DNA of 64,000 nt from Brevibacillus sp. JNUCC-41 (GCF_014844095.1 NZ_CP062163.1:4993501-5057500), one strand, 5' to 3'; shown: positions 36,023 to 45,888, counted from the first letter of the stretch. Program-made: numbers and translations. Notes: a model not told the origin generated them from the letters alone.

Positions 36023-37252
36023 CTAGTTCGACTGCATAATTCGTGCGAGTTCTTTTTCTAAAACAGCGGGCTCGTTTGCGTAATTGTAAATACCTAAAAA
36101 CTTCTCTATAGCCTCTGGATGGGAACTGATCAGCTTGTTGACAGCTTCCTGTTGTTCAGATATGCGTTCATTCTTCGAAATTTGGCATCCCATGTGAAAC
36201 CGAACCATAAACTCATCTTCTATTGCCTTTTGATATTCTTTAGACATTTGATTTGATGTATTGGATTGCCCCTTATATTTTAATAGAATATTGGATAATA
36301 TACGTGCTCCACATATAGCATCATGGATCCCCTGCGCCATGCCAGGATCTTTAAAACAAACCGCATCACCAACCAACGCCCATCCTTTTCCCATTCCCTT
36401 ATACCAGTAATTATCATATCCCAGTATACCTTTGACAGGTTCAGCGATTTCAGCATCTTCCAAGCGAGCTCCAATTGTTGTATTAGGAAAGTTATCTGTC
36501 AAGAGATTGCGCAGACAGCTTTCCGGATTTAATTTCAACCGTTCTATCAATTCCTTATTTTCTAATGAGAAAATGCCGACAATAACATATAAATCATCAT
36601 TCGTCGGAAAGAGAATGGCTGTGTTATCTTTTCTCTTGTATACTTCAAATTTAGGGACATCATCGTGGCGAAATCCAGAAAAATACCCAAAATAGATGCC
36701 GACTGTTGCCGGAATACTTGTTTTGAGTTCACTTTTTACCAGCTTGCGAATAATTGAGGATCGGCCGTCTGCCCCCACTACCAGGCGAGCTAAAAATTCT
36801 TGCTTCTTGTTGTTTCCGTCTAAACCTTTCACGCCTATTACTGTTTCGTCATCACGGATGACATCCGTCACACGAAATCCTTCTAAAACGGTAACATTCA
36901 TTTGAGATTTGGCTTGTTCAAGTAAGATATGATCGAGATAAGTTCTCCTAATGCAATAACAACTGTCCTCACCGTAAACCACAGGGATGAGTCCTTCTAT
37001 CACTGTATCCTCAAATTGAAATTTAATATCCCGTACCGGTGGGGCATTTGTTTCCAGTAACTTGTCCATTACACCTATTTCCCGAAGAAGAGCGACAGTA
37101 TTATTGAAAAAGGTATGGGTTGATAATGTGTCCCTTGGAAAAGTCGATCGGTCAACTAACAACACATGGAAACCTGCCTTAGCAAGATAAATTGCCAGAG
37201 CAGAGCCGGCACATCCAGCACCGGTAATGATGACGTCATACATCTTATTCAT
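36023..37252 (-). CDS. FAD-dependent monooxygenase/halogenase-like oxidoreductase
   Basis: 409 residues. FAD-binding Rossmann motif VIITGAGCAGSALAIYLAKA, second flavin motif LVVGADGRSSIIRK and third GWALVGDAVCFKDPGMAQGI (the GD motif). This order is that of the PHBH-fold aromatic hydroxylases, geranylgeranyl reductases and flavin halogenases; it lacks the WxWxIP of Trp halogenases. AAGGAG precedes ATG 37252. It stands alone, so the substrate cannot be inferred. Confidence 0.87.
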   Translation of the reverse strand: MNKMYDVIITGAGCAGSALAIYLAKAGFHVLLVDRSTFPRDTLSTHTFFNNTVALLREIGVMDKLLETNAPPVRDIKFQFEDTVIEGLIPVVYGEDSCYCIRRTYLDHILLEQAKSQMNVTVLEGFRVTDVIRDDETVIGVKGLDGNNKKQEFLARLVVGADGRSSIIRKLVKSELKTSIPATVGIYFGYFSGFRHDDVPKFEVYKRKDNTAILFPTNDDLYVIVGIFSLENKELIERLKLNPESCLRNLLTDNFPNTTIGARLEDAEIAEPVKGILGYDNYWYKGMGKGWALVGDAVCFKDPGMAQGIHDAICGARILSNILLKYKGQSNTSNQMSKEYQKAIEDEFMVRFHMGCQISKNERISEQQEAVNKLISSHPEAIEKFLGIYNYANEPAVLEKELARIMQSN

Positions 37253-37545
37253 CGTATCACTCCTTTTTCAAGTACCATGATTGACTTGCTTATCCATTAG
37301 TAGAGCTTGATAAAAATATACTACATACATAAAATATGGAAGTTAAAACTAAAAAAGTACAGAGAATTCCAAAGTCGACCCCGTCTATGTGAAGAATCGA
37401 ATTTTTTACTTCATCTTATAGAACTCCCTCATTTAATTCAGGATTTCATCCCACTGGGTAAAGGAATTACAAAGGCATCTCATCTACCACACTATCAAAA
37501 CAGAAAAGCATTGGTATATCGTTTGCATCTTTAAACCATCAAGTG

Positions 37546-37755
37546 TTAAAAGCAGACTTTTTCGTTAATATTCTTCCAAATCGGTTTCAAATAAAGTGAA
37601 CTAAAGAGTGCTACTTCTAGAATTACATAGTATGTATTAATCAGGGGGAATTTTAAAAAGCCAGAATACAAAAGCAACAATAATGAATAGCCGCACATAA
37701 TAAAAAAACATAGTTCTTTATTAGAGATGTCCTTGATTGGTAAGAATAAATCCAT
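37546..37755 (-). CDS. Doubtful small membrane protein, 69 residues
   Basis: Two to three hydrophobic segments (ELCFFIMCGYSLLLLLYSGF, TYYVILEVALFSSLYL). No ribosome-binding site before the ATG, which lies just past the azoR terminator; it may be a fragment. The rest of 37253-37800 shows no other candidate. Confidence 0.3.
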   Translation of the reverse strand: MDLFLPIKDISNKELCFFIMCGYSLLLLLYSGFLKFPLINTYYVILEVALFSSLYLKPIWKNINEKVCF

Positions 37756-37765
37756 TTATTTTGAC

Positions 37766-37794
37766 AAAAAAAAGAGCCAACAAGTTGTTGACTC
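37766..37794 (-). terminator. Terminator after azoR
   Basis: GAGTCAAC / GTTGGCTC stem followed by eight Ts on the minus strand. Confidence 0.82.
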
Positions 37795-37800
37795 TTTGAT

Positions 37801-38436
37801 TTAAAAAGTAGAAGCTAAATCTTTTGATCGTGCTATAGCATTTTCTTTTATTTCTTGTGCTTTATCAGGCATTGCTGCATGTCCTTCAACGAATACACCT
37901 TCAAAGGAAGGCACTCCGAAGAATTGCATGATGATTTTTAGATACCGGTGACCCATTTCCATTTCAGCAGCTGGCCCTTCTGAATAAATACCACCACGAG
38001 CTTGAATATGCAAGGCTTTCTTATCAGTTAAAAGACCAACTGGGCCTTGATCGGTGTATTTAAATGATTTACCTGCAACAGCTACAGAATCTATATATGC
38101 TTTCATTACTGGCGGGAATGAAAAATTCCATAAAGGTGTTACAAATATATATTTATCGGCAGCTATAAATTGCTCACATAACTCTGAGAGTCGACTAACT
38201 TTTGCTTTCTCATCCGCCGAAAGTTCTTCAAAGCCCTTTCCAGATTGAAGTTTCCCCCAACCACTGAAAACATCTACATCAATTTCAGGAATATTTTCTT
38301 TATAAAGGTCAATATTCACTATTTCATGGCTAGGATTTACTTCTTTGTAAGTGTCAATAAATGCTTTTCCAACAGCCATACTGTAAGATTGTTTATCATC
38401 ATGAGGATGAGCTGTGATGTACAATACCTTAGTCAT
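37801..38436 (-). CDS. azoR: FMN-dependent NADH-azoreductase
   Basis: 211 residues, the normal AzoR length. Flavodoxin-like fold: [20 protein letters not shown] (phosphate loop), [20 protein letters not shown] (flavin-binding loop), [14 protein letters not shown] and [14 protein letters not shown]. Reduces quinones and azo compounds in the cytosol. ATG 38436 follows AAAGGAAAG; twelve extra upstream codons are ignored. Monocistronic. Confidence 0.92.
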   Translation of the reverse strand: MTKVLYITAHPHDDKQSYSMAVGKAFIDTYKEVNPSHEIVNIDLYKENIPEIDVDVFSGWGKLQSGKGFEELSADEKAKVSRLSELCEQFIAADKYIFVTPLWNFSFPPVMKAYIDSVAVAGKSFKYTDQGPVGLLTDKKALHIQARGGIYSEGPAAEMEMGHRYLKIIMQFFGVPSFEGVFVEGHAAMPDKAQEIKENAIARSKDLASTF

Positions 38437-38675
38437 TTTGTATCTTTCCTTTCTTTTTACATATTTGAACATTCTAGTTTGTCTTGGAAATTCAACATTT
38501 ATACATTTACTCTAACTAAAATAACTTTAATTGATATGTATAAAATTATTCGTTACCCGCCCATAAAACGCAGATTTAAGGAAGGTATAAATCTTCTTTC
38601 AAGTTTTGAGAAAGAATGCGAATTTGGGATATGATATAACAAGACAAACCGGTTATTTTTAGGAGGCTTTAGAAA

Positions 38676-39494
38676 ATGACGAATTCAATAAAATTTGACC
38701 TGCACACTCACCATGAACGATGTGGACATGCTATCGGCACAATTGAGGATTATGTAAAACAAGCCATTGAATACGGCTTGCAATATATTGGGATTTCTGA
38801 TCATTCTCCATATTTCTATAGTGAGGACGACCATCTCTACCCAACTATCGCAATGGCAAAAAGTGAACTTGTCCCTTATATTGAGGAAGTTCTTCGCTTA
38901 AAAGAAACATATGAAGGTAAAATTCACGTGTTATTAGGAATGGAAAGTGATTTCTTCCCTGATCACATTGAAGTCTACCGTCATCAATTTCTTTTACACC
39001 CTTTTGACTACATAATTGGATCTGTTCATTATGTTCAAGACATTAGCATTTTTAAAAAAGGGCGTTGGAATGGTTTAACTTCTAAAGAACAGTCAAAATT
39101 AAAGAATGAATACTATGAATTAATACAGAAATCTGCAAAAAGCGGAGTGTTTCAAATCTTAGGCCATATTGATGCAATGAAAGGGTTTTATCCTGCCTTT
39201 TCATCCATTGAAACAGACAGTATTGAAAAAACGTTAAAAATCATTAGTCAAGAAGATATCGCCATTGAGATTAATACCTCTGGTAAAACAAAAGAGTGTG
39301 GTGGGTGGTATCCAGCAGATGACATTTTAGAAAGAGCTCTTTTCTATAATGTGAAGGTAACATTTGGATCAGATTCGCATACACCTGAACGTATTGGCGA
39401 TGAATTTGAACAAGTAAAAAAAAGACTAAAGGAAATCGGCTTTTCTGAGTGGGCTTACTTTGTTAACAAGCAAAGGATTCTCACTCCACTTTAA
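38676..39494 (+). CDS. PHP-domain histidinol-phosphatase (HisK/HisJ family)
   Basis: 272 residues. PHP metal motifs: FDLHTHHERCGHA, GISDHSPYF, LGMESDF, IIGSVHYV, ILGHIDAMKG and FGSDSHTPERIG. These fit histidinol-phosphate phosphatase HisK (YtvP), last-but-one step of histidine synthesis; related PHP proteins have other phosphoesters as substrates. AGGAGG lies nine bases before the ATG. No other his genes are nearby, as is usual for hisK in Bacillus. Confidence 0.88.
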   Translation: MTNSIKFDLHTHHERCGHAIGTIEDYVKQAIEYGLQYIGISDHSPYFYSEDDHLYPTIAMAKSELVPYIEEVLRLKETYEGKIHVLLGMESDFFPDHIEVYRHQFLLHPFDYIIGSVHYVQDISIFKKGRWNGLTSKEQSKLKNEYYELIQKSAKSGVFQILGHIDAMKGFYPAFSSIETDSIEKTLKIISQEDIAIEINTSGKTKECGGWYPADDILERALFYNVKVTFGSDSHTPERIGDEFEQVKKRLKEIGFSEWAYFVNKQRILTPL

Positions 39495-39871
39495 CCTTCC
39501 AGTCAATAGGGTTAGAACTTGTCCAATCGCTTGAGTATCCATTAACAATGTGTATCGTAGGGATGGTTTTTTCAACCCTTTTGCTGCTAAGAAGGGCGAT
39601 GCAAAAAAAATTCGTGTCCAGGTATCGGTTATGATCCTGCTTCGAATCTCATTAAACCCCTCATCTGATCAAAGAATCGGTACCAATCTTTTTTATGAAC
39701 ATAAAATAATCATTAAGCATTCTGTAAAAAAAATTTTAGCACGGTTGCTTACAAGTTCTTACCCGTTCATTTCAACTAATCCCAGTCATCATCTTATTTT
39801 TTAGCATAAAATCAAAATATTTAGGGAAATTAATAACTTACCATTCGTTAATCTTATAAAAAGGAGTTGAT
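39495..39871. other. Intergenic region, nothing recognised
   Basis: 377 bp; several open stretches without start signals. Confidence 0.5.
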
Positions 39872-39877
39872 TTGGGT

Positions 39878-40048
39878 ATGATTGATAACCCATTGCATAA
39901 AGAGAATGACGAAAACTCTGTAGAGTCAGTTGAAGGTAAGGATGTTTTTAACTCTTCAATAGGGAGATCCGAAGCCCCTCCAATAACACCGTCAAAAGAT
40001 CCTGAATTCGATCTTTTTGGCACAGTATTAAACGGGTATCCGTTTTAA
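39878..40048 (+). CDS. Small acidic hypothetical protein, 56-58 residues
   Basis: AAGGAG precedes either TTG 39872 (5 nt) or ATG 39878 (11 nt), both in frame. The product is hydrophilic and acidic, MIDNPLHKENDENSVESVEG through RSEAPPITPSKDPEFDLFGT, with little predicted structure; such short charged proteins are common in spore-forming bacilli. A terminator follows 100 bp downstream. Family unknown. Confidence 0.6.
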   Translation: MIDNPLHKENDENSVESVEGKDVFNSSIGRSEAPPITPSKDPEFDLFGTVLNGYPF

Positions 40049-40147
40049 TTAAACTTCCTTTTTCAATTTACCTTCAGAACCTTGTGAATGGTATTAGAGC
40101 ATTAGATTTCAAACCTACATTATAATTTCCTATATAATAAAGAAGAG

Positions 40148-40186
40148 CACATATTAGTCACGTATAATATGTGCTTTACTTTTTTA
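40148..40186 (+). terminator. Terminator downstream of the small acidic protein gene
   Basis: GCACATATTA / TAATATGTGC stem, then TTTACTTTTTT. Confidence 0.8.
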
Positions 40187-40350
40187 AAATTCAAGCGCCC
40201 TTTTCTGGATTTATGCTAGTGTACCTAATAATAATAATTCATTTGCCTCTTCGGTTAGTCTATCTCACCTGGTTCTTCACCTGGAATTAACACTTCTCCA
40301 ATTTTATCGATTGAGTCAACTATCGGCACTTTTTAAACTGCCTACATAAG

Positions 40351-40373
40351 AAAAAAGGTTGCAACAGCAACCT
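40351..40373 (-). terminator. Terminator after the metallo-hydrolase gene
   Basis: AGGTTGC-TGTT-GCAACCT followed by TTTTT on the minus strand. Confidence 0.8.
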
Positions 40374-40425
40374 CCCTTTGAAGTAAGCCCTCTCTTTCAT
40401 GAAATAGCTGAAGCTGGTCTGTTTT

Positions 40426-41415
40426 TTAATTCCCCGGGGTCGCCTCGTTTCCTGGCTGCTGTACTTGAACCTTGTCCCCTATTTCAATGGACAACAAATC
40501 CTCACCTACTAAAACAGTTCCTCCATATGTTTTTTTAGTTCTTTCAAGCAAATTAGCTTTTTCCTCTGTTAATCCACCCAATAATACTATATGTGAGTAC
40601 ACAGCAAGTTTTGGTTGTATTTGGCTAAAGACTTTACCTGCTTCCTCCGGTGTAGTGTGAAGATCAAGTATATTGGCGATTGTTTCTGATTCATTATCAG
40701 GTTTTGCAGCTGCAACTTCATGAATAACTACGTCGGCACCTTTAGCAATTGTAATTAGGTTTTCATTATAGCGGGTGTCACCTGAGATAACTACTGAATG
40801 TCCTTTGTAATTAATCCGATAACCGAAAGCGGGCTCAATTGATTTATGGTCTACCTTGAAGGCCATCACTTCAATTCCTTTTCTTTTATAGACGATCCCC
40901 TCCTTGATATCATTTGCGGCGATACTTGCTCCTTCTACATTTCCATTTCCAGAATCATCTCTTGCATCCAAATCGGCTTTAAATGCTTTATTCATATGTA
41001 ACATCATTTTCTCGGTTCCCTTAGGTCCCCAAATGTTAAATGCTTGGTCTCTTTTCCCTCCTGTTGGTAAAGAACCTGTAAGCCATACGTCTGGTATGCC
41101 GATTGTATGATCCGAATGTAAATGAGTAAGAAATAACTTGTCAACACTGCCAGGTAACAGATTCGCTTTATATAATTGTAAAGCAGTACCACGTCCAGCA
41201 TCAAAGAGAAGTTTTTCATCACCAACTTCTACAAGTGTAGATGGGCCGGAGCGGGTTGTACTTAAAAGAGGAGAACCTGTTCCTAATAGCGTTACTTTAA
41301 AGTCGGTTTGCTGTTCAGCTGTTTGGCCAAATGAAGGAAGAAATAATGATAATGATAGAACTATTGAAGCTCCCAACAAAAAAACAAAAGAAATATTCTT
41401 TATTCTTTTCTTCAT
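40426..41415 (-). CDS. Secreted MBL-fold metallo-hydrolase
   Basis: 329 residues. N-terminal signal peptide or anchor (FVFLLGASIVLSLSLFLPSF), then a metallo-beta-lactamase fold of the RNase Z/arylsulfatase-like group: VTLLGTGSPLLS, FLTHLHSDHTIG (HxHxDH zinc site), VISGDTRY and HTTPEEAGKV. The export signal means it is not tRNase Z itself; hydrolysis of an external ester or phosphoester is likely. AAGGAGG precedes the ATG. Confidence 0.86.
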   Translation of the reverse strand: MKKRIKNISFVFLLGASIVLSLSLFLPSFGQTAEQQTDFKVTLLGTGSPLLSTTRSGPSTLVEVGDEKLLFDAGRGTALQLYKANLLPGSVDKLFLTHLHSDHTIGIPDVWLTGSLPTGGKRDQAFNIWGPKGTEKMMLHMNKAFKADLDARDDSGNGNVEGASIAANDIKEGIVYKRKGIEVMAFKVDHKSIEPAFGYRINYKGHSVVISGDTRYNENLITIAKGADVVIHEVAAAKPDNESETIANILDLHTTPEEAGKVFSQIQPKLAVYSHIVLLGGLTEEKANLLERTKKTYGGTVLVGEDLLSIEIGDKVQVQQPGNEATPGN

Positions 41416-41685
41416 ATCAAAAACCTCCTTATTTTTTCTTTACTCATGGAAGAACAATTTAATTGTTTTTAATATAAAACATAGTTTTATAAATACTTCC
41501 ACAAACTGAATGTTACAATATTTATAATATTCGGTCAATAACTCCCAAAGTAAAATCCTGTATACTAATTCAACCTTCCATCAAGACAACAGGACCCAAG
41601 CTGAAATAATCGTACAGAATATTGGATTTCTTATTGGAACAATTGTTCATACTAAAGAAAAGTATCTGTTAAAGAAGGAGTTTAT

Positions 41686-41856
41686 ATGCCAAACAAAAAA
41701 AAACATAATCCAGCTCAACATAAAAGTCAGGTTAGTAAATTACATTACAACGGAATGGAAGTGGATACTGATGTCAATGAAGATCCCATTCGCGAAAAAT
41801 TATTAGATGACTCAGTTGATTCTTATCTAAAATTGAAAGAAGGACAGGAATATTAA
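41686..41856 (+). CDS. Small hydrophilic hypothetical protein, 56 residues
   Basis: AAGGAG, five bases, ATG. The product starts MPNKKKHNPAQHKSQVSKLH and ends acidic (DDSVDSYLKLKEGQEY). It resembles in size and charge the minor spore-associated proteins of bacilli, but no family can be named. A hairpin with GC-rich stem follows at 41914-41947. Confidence 0.65.
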   Translation: MPNKKKHNPAQHKSQVSKLHYNGMEVDTDVNEDPIREKLLDDSVDSYLKLKEGQEY

Positions 41857-41913
41857 GGAGAAACTCTGGTCGCTAATATCTTGTTTAAGAAATGTTGTTA
41901 TTCTAATTCAATC

Positions 41914-41947
41914 GGGCCCCTATTAAGCTTTTGAGGGGGCCATTTTG
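41914..41947 (+). terminator. Terminator after the 56-residue gene
   Basis: GGCCCC / GGGGGCC stem and ATTTTGTATTTT tail; the pairing register is approximate. Confidence 0.65.
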
Positions 41948-42081
41948 TATTTTCATCAACGTACATTTCCTTAACAGTAAGACTCTGAATTATGATGTCT
42001 TAATGCACTAACGTTTCATTAATTGAAAATGACGATATAATGTTAGTGGAATGATTGTATTCGCAAAAGGAGGTTCGTTTC

Positions 42082-42702
42082 TTGAATATTTTAATTTTGG
42101 GTGGAACTGGACGAGTTGGGGGGCAATTAGTTACTTATAGTCTCCAAGACAGACATCATGTTACAGTTTTGGTTCGCACTCCAGAGAAGATTGGAATGAA
42201 CGATGACAATTTAACCATTATTCAAGGTAATGCTTTAAATAAAGATGATATCAGACGTGCCATGCATGGGATTGATGTAGTTTTTAGTGCACTGAATACT
42301 GATGGGACAACCACTTTATCAGCAAGTATGCCACTAATTATTGATGCAATGGAAAACGAAGGTATCCAACGAATTATTACCATTGGAACAGCAGGTATCC
42401 TGCAAAGTAGAACAACCCCAAATACTTTGCGTTATCAGTCACGTGAATCTAAGCAGAAGTCAACCCGCGCAGCGAAAGAACATCATCAAGTTTACGAAAT
42501 GCTGAAACAATCAACACTTCAATGGACTATTGTCTGCCCTACATATTTGCCGGATGGAGAAAGTGTTGGTACATATCGTGTGGAAGGTGACTTTTTACCG
42601 GAGAATGGGGTTGAAATATCCGTGCCGGATACAGCGGAATTTGCATTTAGCCAAATAAAAAGTAGTGATTATTTAAAATCACGAGTAGGTATTGCCTACT
42701 AA
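42082..42702 (+). CDS. NAD(P)-binding NmrA/SDR-type protein
   Basis: 206 residues. Dinucleotide-binding ILILGGTGRVGGQLVTYSL at the N-terminus, NLTIIQGNALN, DVVFSALNTDG and WTIVCPTYL, as in atypical short-chain dehydrogenases of the NmrA/NAD(P)H-binding type. TTG start with AAAGGAGG eight bases upstream. The substrate and whether it is an enzyme or a redox sensor are open. Confidence 0.85.
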   Translation: MNILILGGTGRVGGQLVTYSLQDRHHVTVLVRTPEKIGMNDDNLTIIQGNALNKDDIRRAMHGIDVVFSALNTDGTTTLSASMPLIIDAMENEGIQRIITIGTAGILQSRTTPNTLRYQSRESKQKSTRAAKEHHQVYEMLKQSTLQWTIVCPTYLPDGESVGTYRVEGDFLPENGVEISVPDTAEFAFSQIKSSDYLKSRVGIAY

Positions 42703-42795
42703 TAATTCCAATTATTGATACTCCCCTTTGAAAAAATATTTGTTTAATCTTAGATGAAGTAAAGAAACCATCTCGTCCTTTTAAAGCCGGTACAA

Positions 42796-42900
42796 TTATT
42801 GTAAATGCACACAGTCAGCTGAACCATTGCCAAGAATATTTTCCGGTTTCATTAGGGCGAAGATTTCGCCCGTACCTTGTTCATGAACCTTCCATTCCAT
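42796..42900 (-). CDS. Possible 34-residue ORF downstream of the VCBS gene
   Basis: Protein-like start MEWKVHEQGTGEIFALMKPE; GGAGGGG lies 12 bases upstream, a long spacing, and overlaps the end of the preceding gene. May be a fragment of a longer lost gene. Confidence 0.3.
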   Translation of the reverse strand: MEWKVHEQGTGEIFALMKPENILGNGSADCVHLQ

Positions 42901-42904
42901 TGTG

Positions 42905-43843
42905 CTATATTTCCCCTCCAAAAATAGCCACATTCTGCCTGTCAGGAGCAAACTCTAGCCCGTTCCATTTAAATACAGTCTGTACAAATCCTAGTGAGTC
43001 AGCATTGTACCTCCCTGCGATCTTCTGATACGCTTCGAGCTCATATATGCCATCCCTATTGTAATCAACCGGATATAAACCAGATAAAGGATTGACCCAT
43101 CCATCTATCGGCGCCTTCAATACACCAACCTTGTTATAAATTTCAGATAAATATTCCTCACCCTTATAAGTAAGGTCAAGAATGTACCTTTCTTTAAGGT
43201 AATAACTGTTCACCTTTGCCTTGTATTGGTCTTCATAATTAACAGCATATTTATAGGTTTCATTGAATGCGTCTGAATTAAAAATGGTCATGAGTTGACC
43301 GTTAAGATATGAAAAAACATACGCATAAATGGAACCACCGCTTCCTCCTGTATCAATGACCACTAAAATGTCATCCCCTTTGTTACCTGTAAAATCACCA
43401 AGAAAAAGGGTCGGATTATATCCTCCGTTATTTTTCATGGGAACATGTTCATATTGATCAGTCCTCCCCTTTTGGATAACCAAAGTTACATTCCTCCAAA
43501 AGGGGCTATCAGGGGTTTTGTTTGCGGTAAGAAAAACATTGTCCTTTATCCCATCCCCATCAATATCGCCTTGCTTTGAGGTCACTGTGACTGTTCTGTA
43601 CAAGTTCATTTCCCTTGAAAGAGCAGATTGGAGGCTCAATTGCATGTCTAGCAGTTCCTGCTTTGAAGGATAAGGATTTGGAAACGACAAGGCGTTATCG
43701 ATTGTTTGCACCGCTTCACTTGTTAAACCGGCTCTTCTTTGAGTCTCAGCCAAACAGTACCAATAATAGGGATCATTCGTTTTTTGTATTTTTGTGTAAT
43801 AGTAATGAATCACTTTTCTGATGTCATACGTATCCAACTTCAT
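42905..43843 (-). CDS. Protein with N-terminal helical repeat and VCBS/FG-GAP-like region
   Basis: 312 residues, no signal peptide. The first 80 residues look like a TPR pair (YYWYCLAETQRRAGLTSEAV). Then calcium-loop-like segments GDIDGDGIKDN and VDYNRDGIYELE and a repeat DILVVIDTGGSGGS, as in VCBS/FG-GAP beta-propeller fragments. Similar Bacillus proteins are unnamed. The ribosome-binding site (AGGTGG) sits too close to the ATG to be ideal. Function unknown. Confidence 0.7.
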   Translation of the reverse strand: MKLDTYDIRKVIHYYYTKIQKTNDPYYWYCLAETQRRAGLTSEAVQTIDNALSFPNPYPSKQELLDMQLSLQSALSREMNLYRTVTVTSKQGDIDGDGIKDNVFLTANKTPDSPFWRNVTLVIQKGRTDQYEHVPMKNNGGYNPTLFLGDFTGNKGDDILVVIDTGGSGGSIYAYVFSYLNGQLMTIFNSDAFNETYKYAVNYEDQYKAKVNSYYLKERYILDLTYKGEEYLSEIYNKVGVLKAPIDGWVNPLSGLYPVDYNRDGIYELEAYQKIAGRYNADSLGFVQTVFKWNGLEFAPDRQNVAIFGGEI

Positions 43844-44009
43844 CCCACCTGTCTCACTTTATTATCCATATGAATTGTATGCGGGAATTTAGTGAATAAT
43901 CTTGAGTACATATCTATTGCTGGAAACAACAATATTGTCCTTTTCAAATTTAGTACCCTTATTATGAATGATTTCTGTTGCCTAATACCTTTTTATGAAC
44001 TTTTTTCGC

Positions 44010-44055
44010 TTGCATATATTTATTTAATTTGCTATTATAACTGACGAACGTTCGT
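44010..44055 (+). promoter_or_regulatory. Promoter and operator of the TetR-MFS unit
   Basis: -35 TTGCAT (44010-44015), 17-bp spacer, -10 TATTAT (44033-44038), then a perfect palindrome ACGAACGTTCGT (44044-44055) over the expected start of transcription. This is the layout of an autorepressed TetR gene. Confidence 0.75.
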
Positions 44056-44075
44056 TAAATTATGAGGTGATATTA

Positions 44076-44657
44076 TTGAAAAGTAATGAAATTAAGGAAG
44101 CCGCTCTAAAATTTTTCACGATTCATGGTTATGAAGGAGCGTCCCTTTCTCTAATAGCTGAAGAAGTCGGCATGAAAAAGCAATCCATTTACGCCCATTT
44201 TAAAGGCAAGGATGATCTTTTTCTGCAAGTTTTACGTGATGCGAAAGAGACGGAGCTATCTTCGAAACTCCAATATTTCAGTAAAGTCGATTCAAAAAAT
44301 CCTGAAAAAGATTTATACGGATTCCTGCAATTGGTCATCGATCTTTTCCAAAAAAATGAGCATATAAAGTTTTGGCTGCGTATGTCCTTTTTTCCGCCAG
44401 CGCATCTTGAAAAAGAAATCGAGCAGGAAGTCATAGATATCGAGGAAAAGGTGCAGGCAATTCTGGAATGTAAATTCCAGGATTGGATTAATGCCAAATT
44501 AATCGTCGAAGATGCAGCCATAACTCCGACCTATGCTTTCTTGGGAGTAGTGGATTCCATTTTGCTTGAGCTTGTATACGGCAATGATGAGAAACGGCTG
44601 AAGGAAAAATTGGCAGCCTCTTGGAAAGTGTTTTGGAGAGGTATTTCACAAGAATGA
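44076..44657 (+). CDS. TetR/AcrR-family repressor
   Basis: 194 residues. N-terminal HTH: EAALKFFTIHGYEGASLSLI then AEEVGMKKQSIYAHFKGKDD. The C-terminal domain is a helical ligand domain of its own type. TTG start six bases after GAGGTG. It lies 25 bp before an MFS exporter gene and behind a promoter with a palindromic operator, so it should repress itself and the exporter until a drug-like inducer binds. Confidence 0.9.
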   Translation: MKSNEIKEAALKFFTIHGYEGASLSLIAEEVGMKKQSIYAHFKGKDDLFLQVLRDAKETELSSKLQYFSKVDSKNPEKDLYGFLQLVIDLFQKNEHIKFWLRMSFFPPAHLEKEIEQEVIDIEEKVQAILECKFQDWINAKLIVEDAAITPTYAFLGVVDSILLELVYGNDEKRLKEKLAASWKVFWRGISQE

Positions 44658-44682
44658 TTCACAACGAAAGTGGTGTTAACAC

Positions 44683-45888
44683 ATGAATAAACCAATTAAA
44701 GAACAAAAGGCGGTATTAATTATTCTTCTAAGCAATATATTCATTGCTTTTCTGGGAATTGGACTCATCATCCCCGTCATGCCGTCATTTATGAATATCA
44801 TGCATTTATCAGGAAGTACGATGGGCTATCTTGTTGCCGTATTTGCGGTATCACAGCTTGTTATGTCTCCATTCGCAGGTCGTTGGGTTGACCGTTATGG
44901 GAGAAAGAAAATCATCATCATCGGCTTATTCCTTTTTGGTGTTTCAGAACTTATCTTCGGTGTAGGGACAAACGTATCGGTGTTTTATTTATCAAGGGTC
45001 CTAGGGGGAATAAGTGCCGCCTTTATCATGCCAGGTGTTACTGCATATGTTGCGGATATTACATCCGTTCAGGAAAGGCCAAAAGCAATGGGCTATATTT
45101 CAGCTGCCATTAGCTTGGGCTTTATAATTGGGCCAGGGATCGGTGGCTTTGTTGCAGAATATGGTATACGCTTGCCCTTCTTCCTTGCGGCGGCCATTGC
45201 TTTTGTAGCATGCCTTTCATCAATATTCATTTTAAAAGAGCCGATGACAAAGGAACAGCTTGCAAAAGTTTCTGCAAATATTAACCAAACAAACTTTATG
45301 GGCGATTTAAAAAAATCACTAAACCCGCTTTACTTTATTGCGTTCATCATCGTATTTGTACTCGCTTTTGGTTTATCAGCCTATGAAACTGTTTTTAGCC
45401 TATTTTCTGATCATAAATTCGGCTTCACGCCGAAGGATATTGCAATAATCATTACAATAAGCTCTATTTTCGGAGTTATTGTGCAAGTATTCATGTTTGG
45501 AAAACTGGTGGATATTCTCGGCGAAAAGAAGCTTATCCAATTATGTTTAATTGTCGGTGCCATTTTTGCGGTAGCGTCCACTATGATTTCCAGCTTTTTG
45601 GCAGTTCTAGTGGTAACTTGCTTCATCTTCCTTGCATTTGACCTGCTTCGTCCGGCATTGACGACATTTTTATCAAAAGCTGCCGGGAAAGAACAAGGAT
45701 TCGTTGCTGGAATGAACTCCACCTATACGAGCTTAGGAAATATCGCCGGGCCATCCATGGGAGGATTGTTGTTTGACGTAAACATTCACTACCCTTATCT
45801 TTTTGCTGCTGTCATTATCGTCATTGGCCTTGGCATTACAGTCATTTGGAAAGAAAACCGATTGACAGAAAGCTTAGCGAAATATTAA
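44683..45888 (+). CDS. MFS multidrug-type exporter
   Basis: 401 residues, about 12 membrane helices. MFS motif A WVDRYGRKKII between helices 2 and 3 and the antiporter motif C region ISLGFIIGPGIGG. Similar in layout to NorA/Bmr/TetA-type proton-drug antiporters. Co-transcribed with the TetR gene. The substrate is unknown. A terminator shared with the next convergent gene follows. Confidence 0.9.
   Translation: MNKPIKEQKAVLIILLSNIFIAFLGIGLIIPVMPSFMNIMHLSGSTMGYLVAVFAVSQLVMSPFAGRWVDRYGRKKIIIIGLFLFGVSELIFGVGTNVSVFYLSRVLGGISAAFIMPGVTAYVADITSVQERPKAMGYISAAISLGFIIGPGIGGFVAEYGIRLPFFLAAAIAFVACLSSIFILKEPMTKEQLAKVSANINQTNFMGDLKKSLNPLYFIAFIIVFVLAFGLSAYETVFSLFSDHKFGFTPKDIAIIITISSIFGVIVQVFMFGKLVDILGEKKLIQLCLIVGAIFAVASTMISSFLAVLVVTCFIFLAFDLLRPALTTFLSKAAGKEQGFVAGMNSTYTSLGNIAGPSMGGLLFDVNIHYPYLFAAVIIVIGLGITVIWKENRLTESLAKY

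Noticed and set aside
37307-37534. 75-codon plus-strand frame between azoR and the FAD oxidoreductase
   Set aside because: No ribosome-binding site and no recognisable motif; may be a fragment but cannot be supported.
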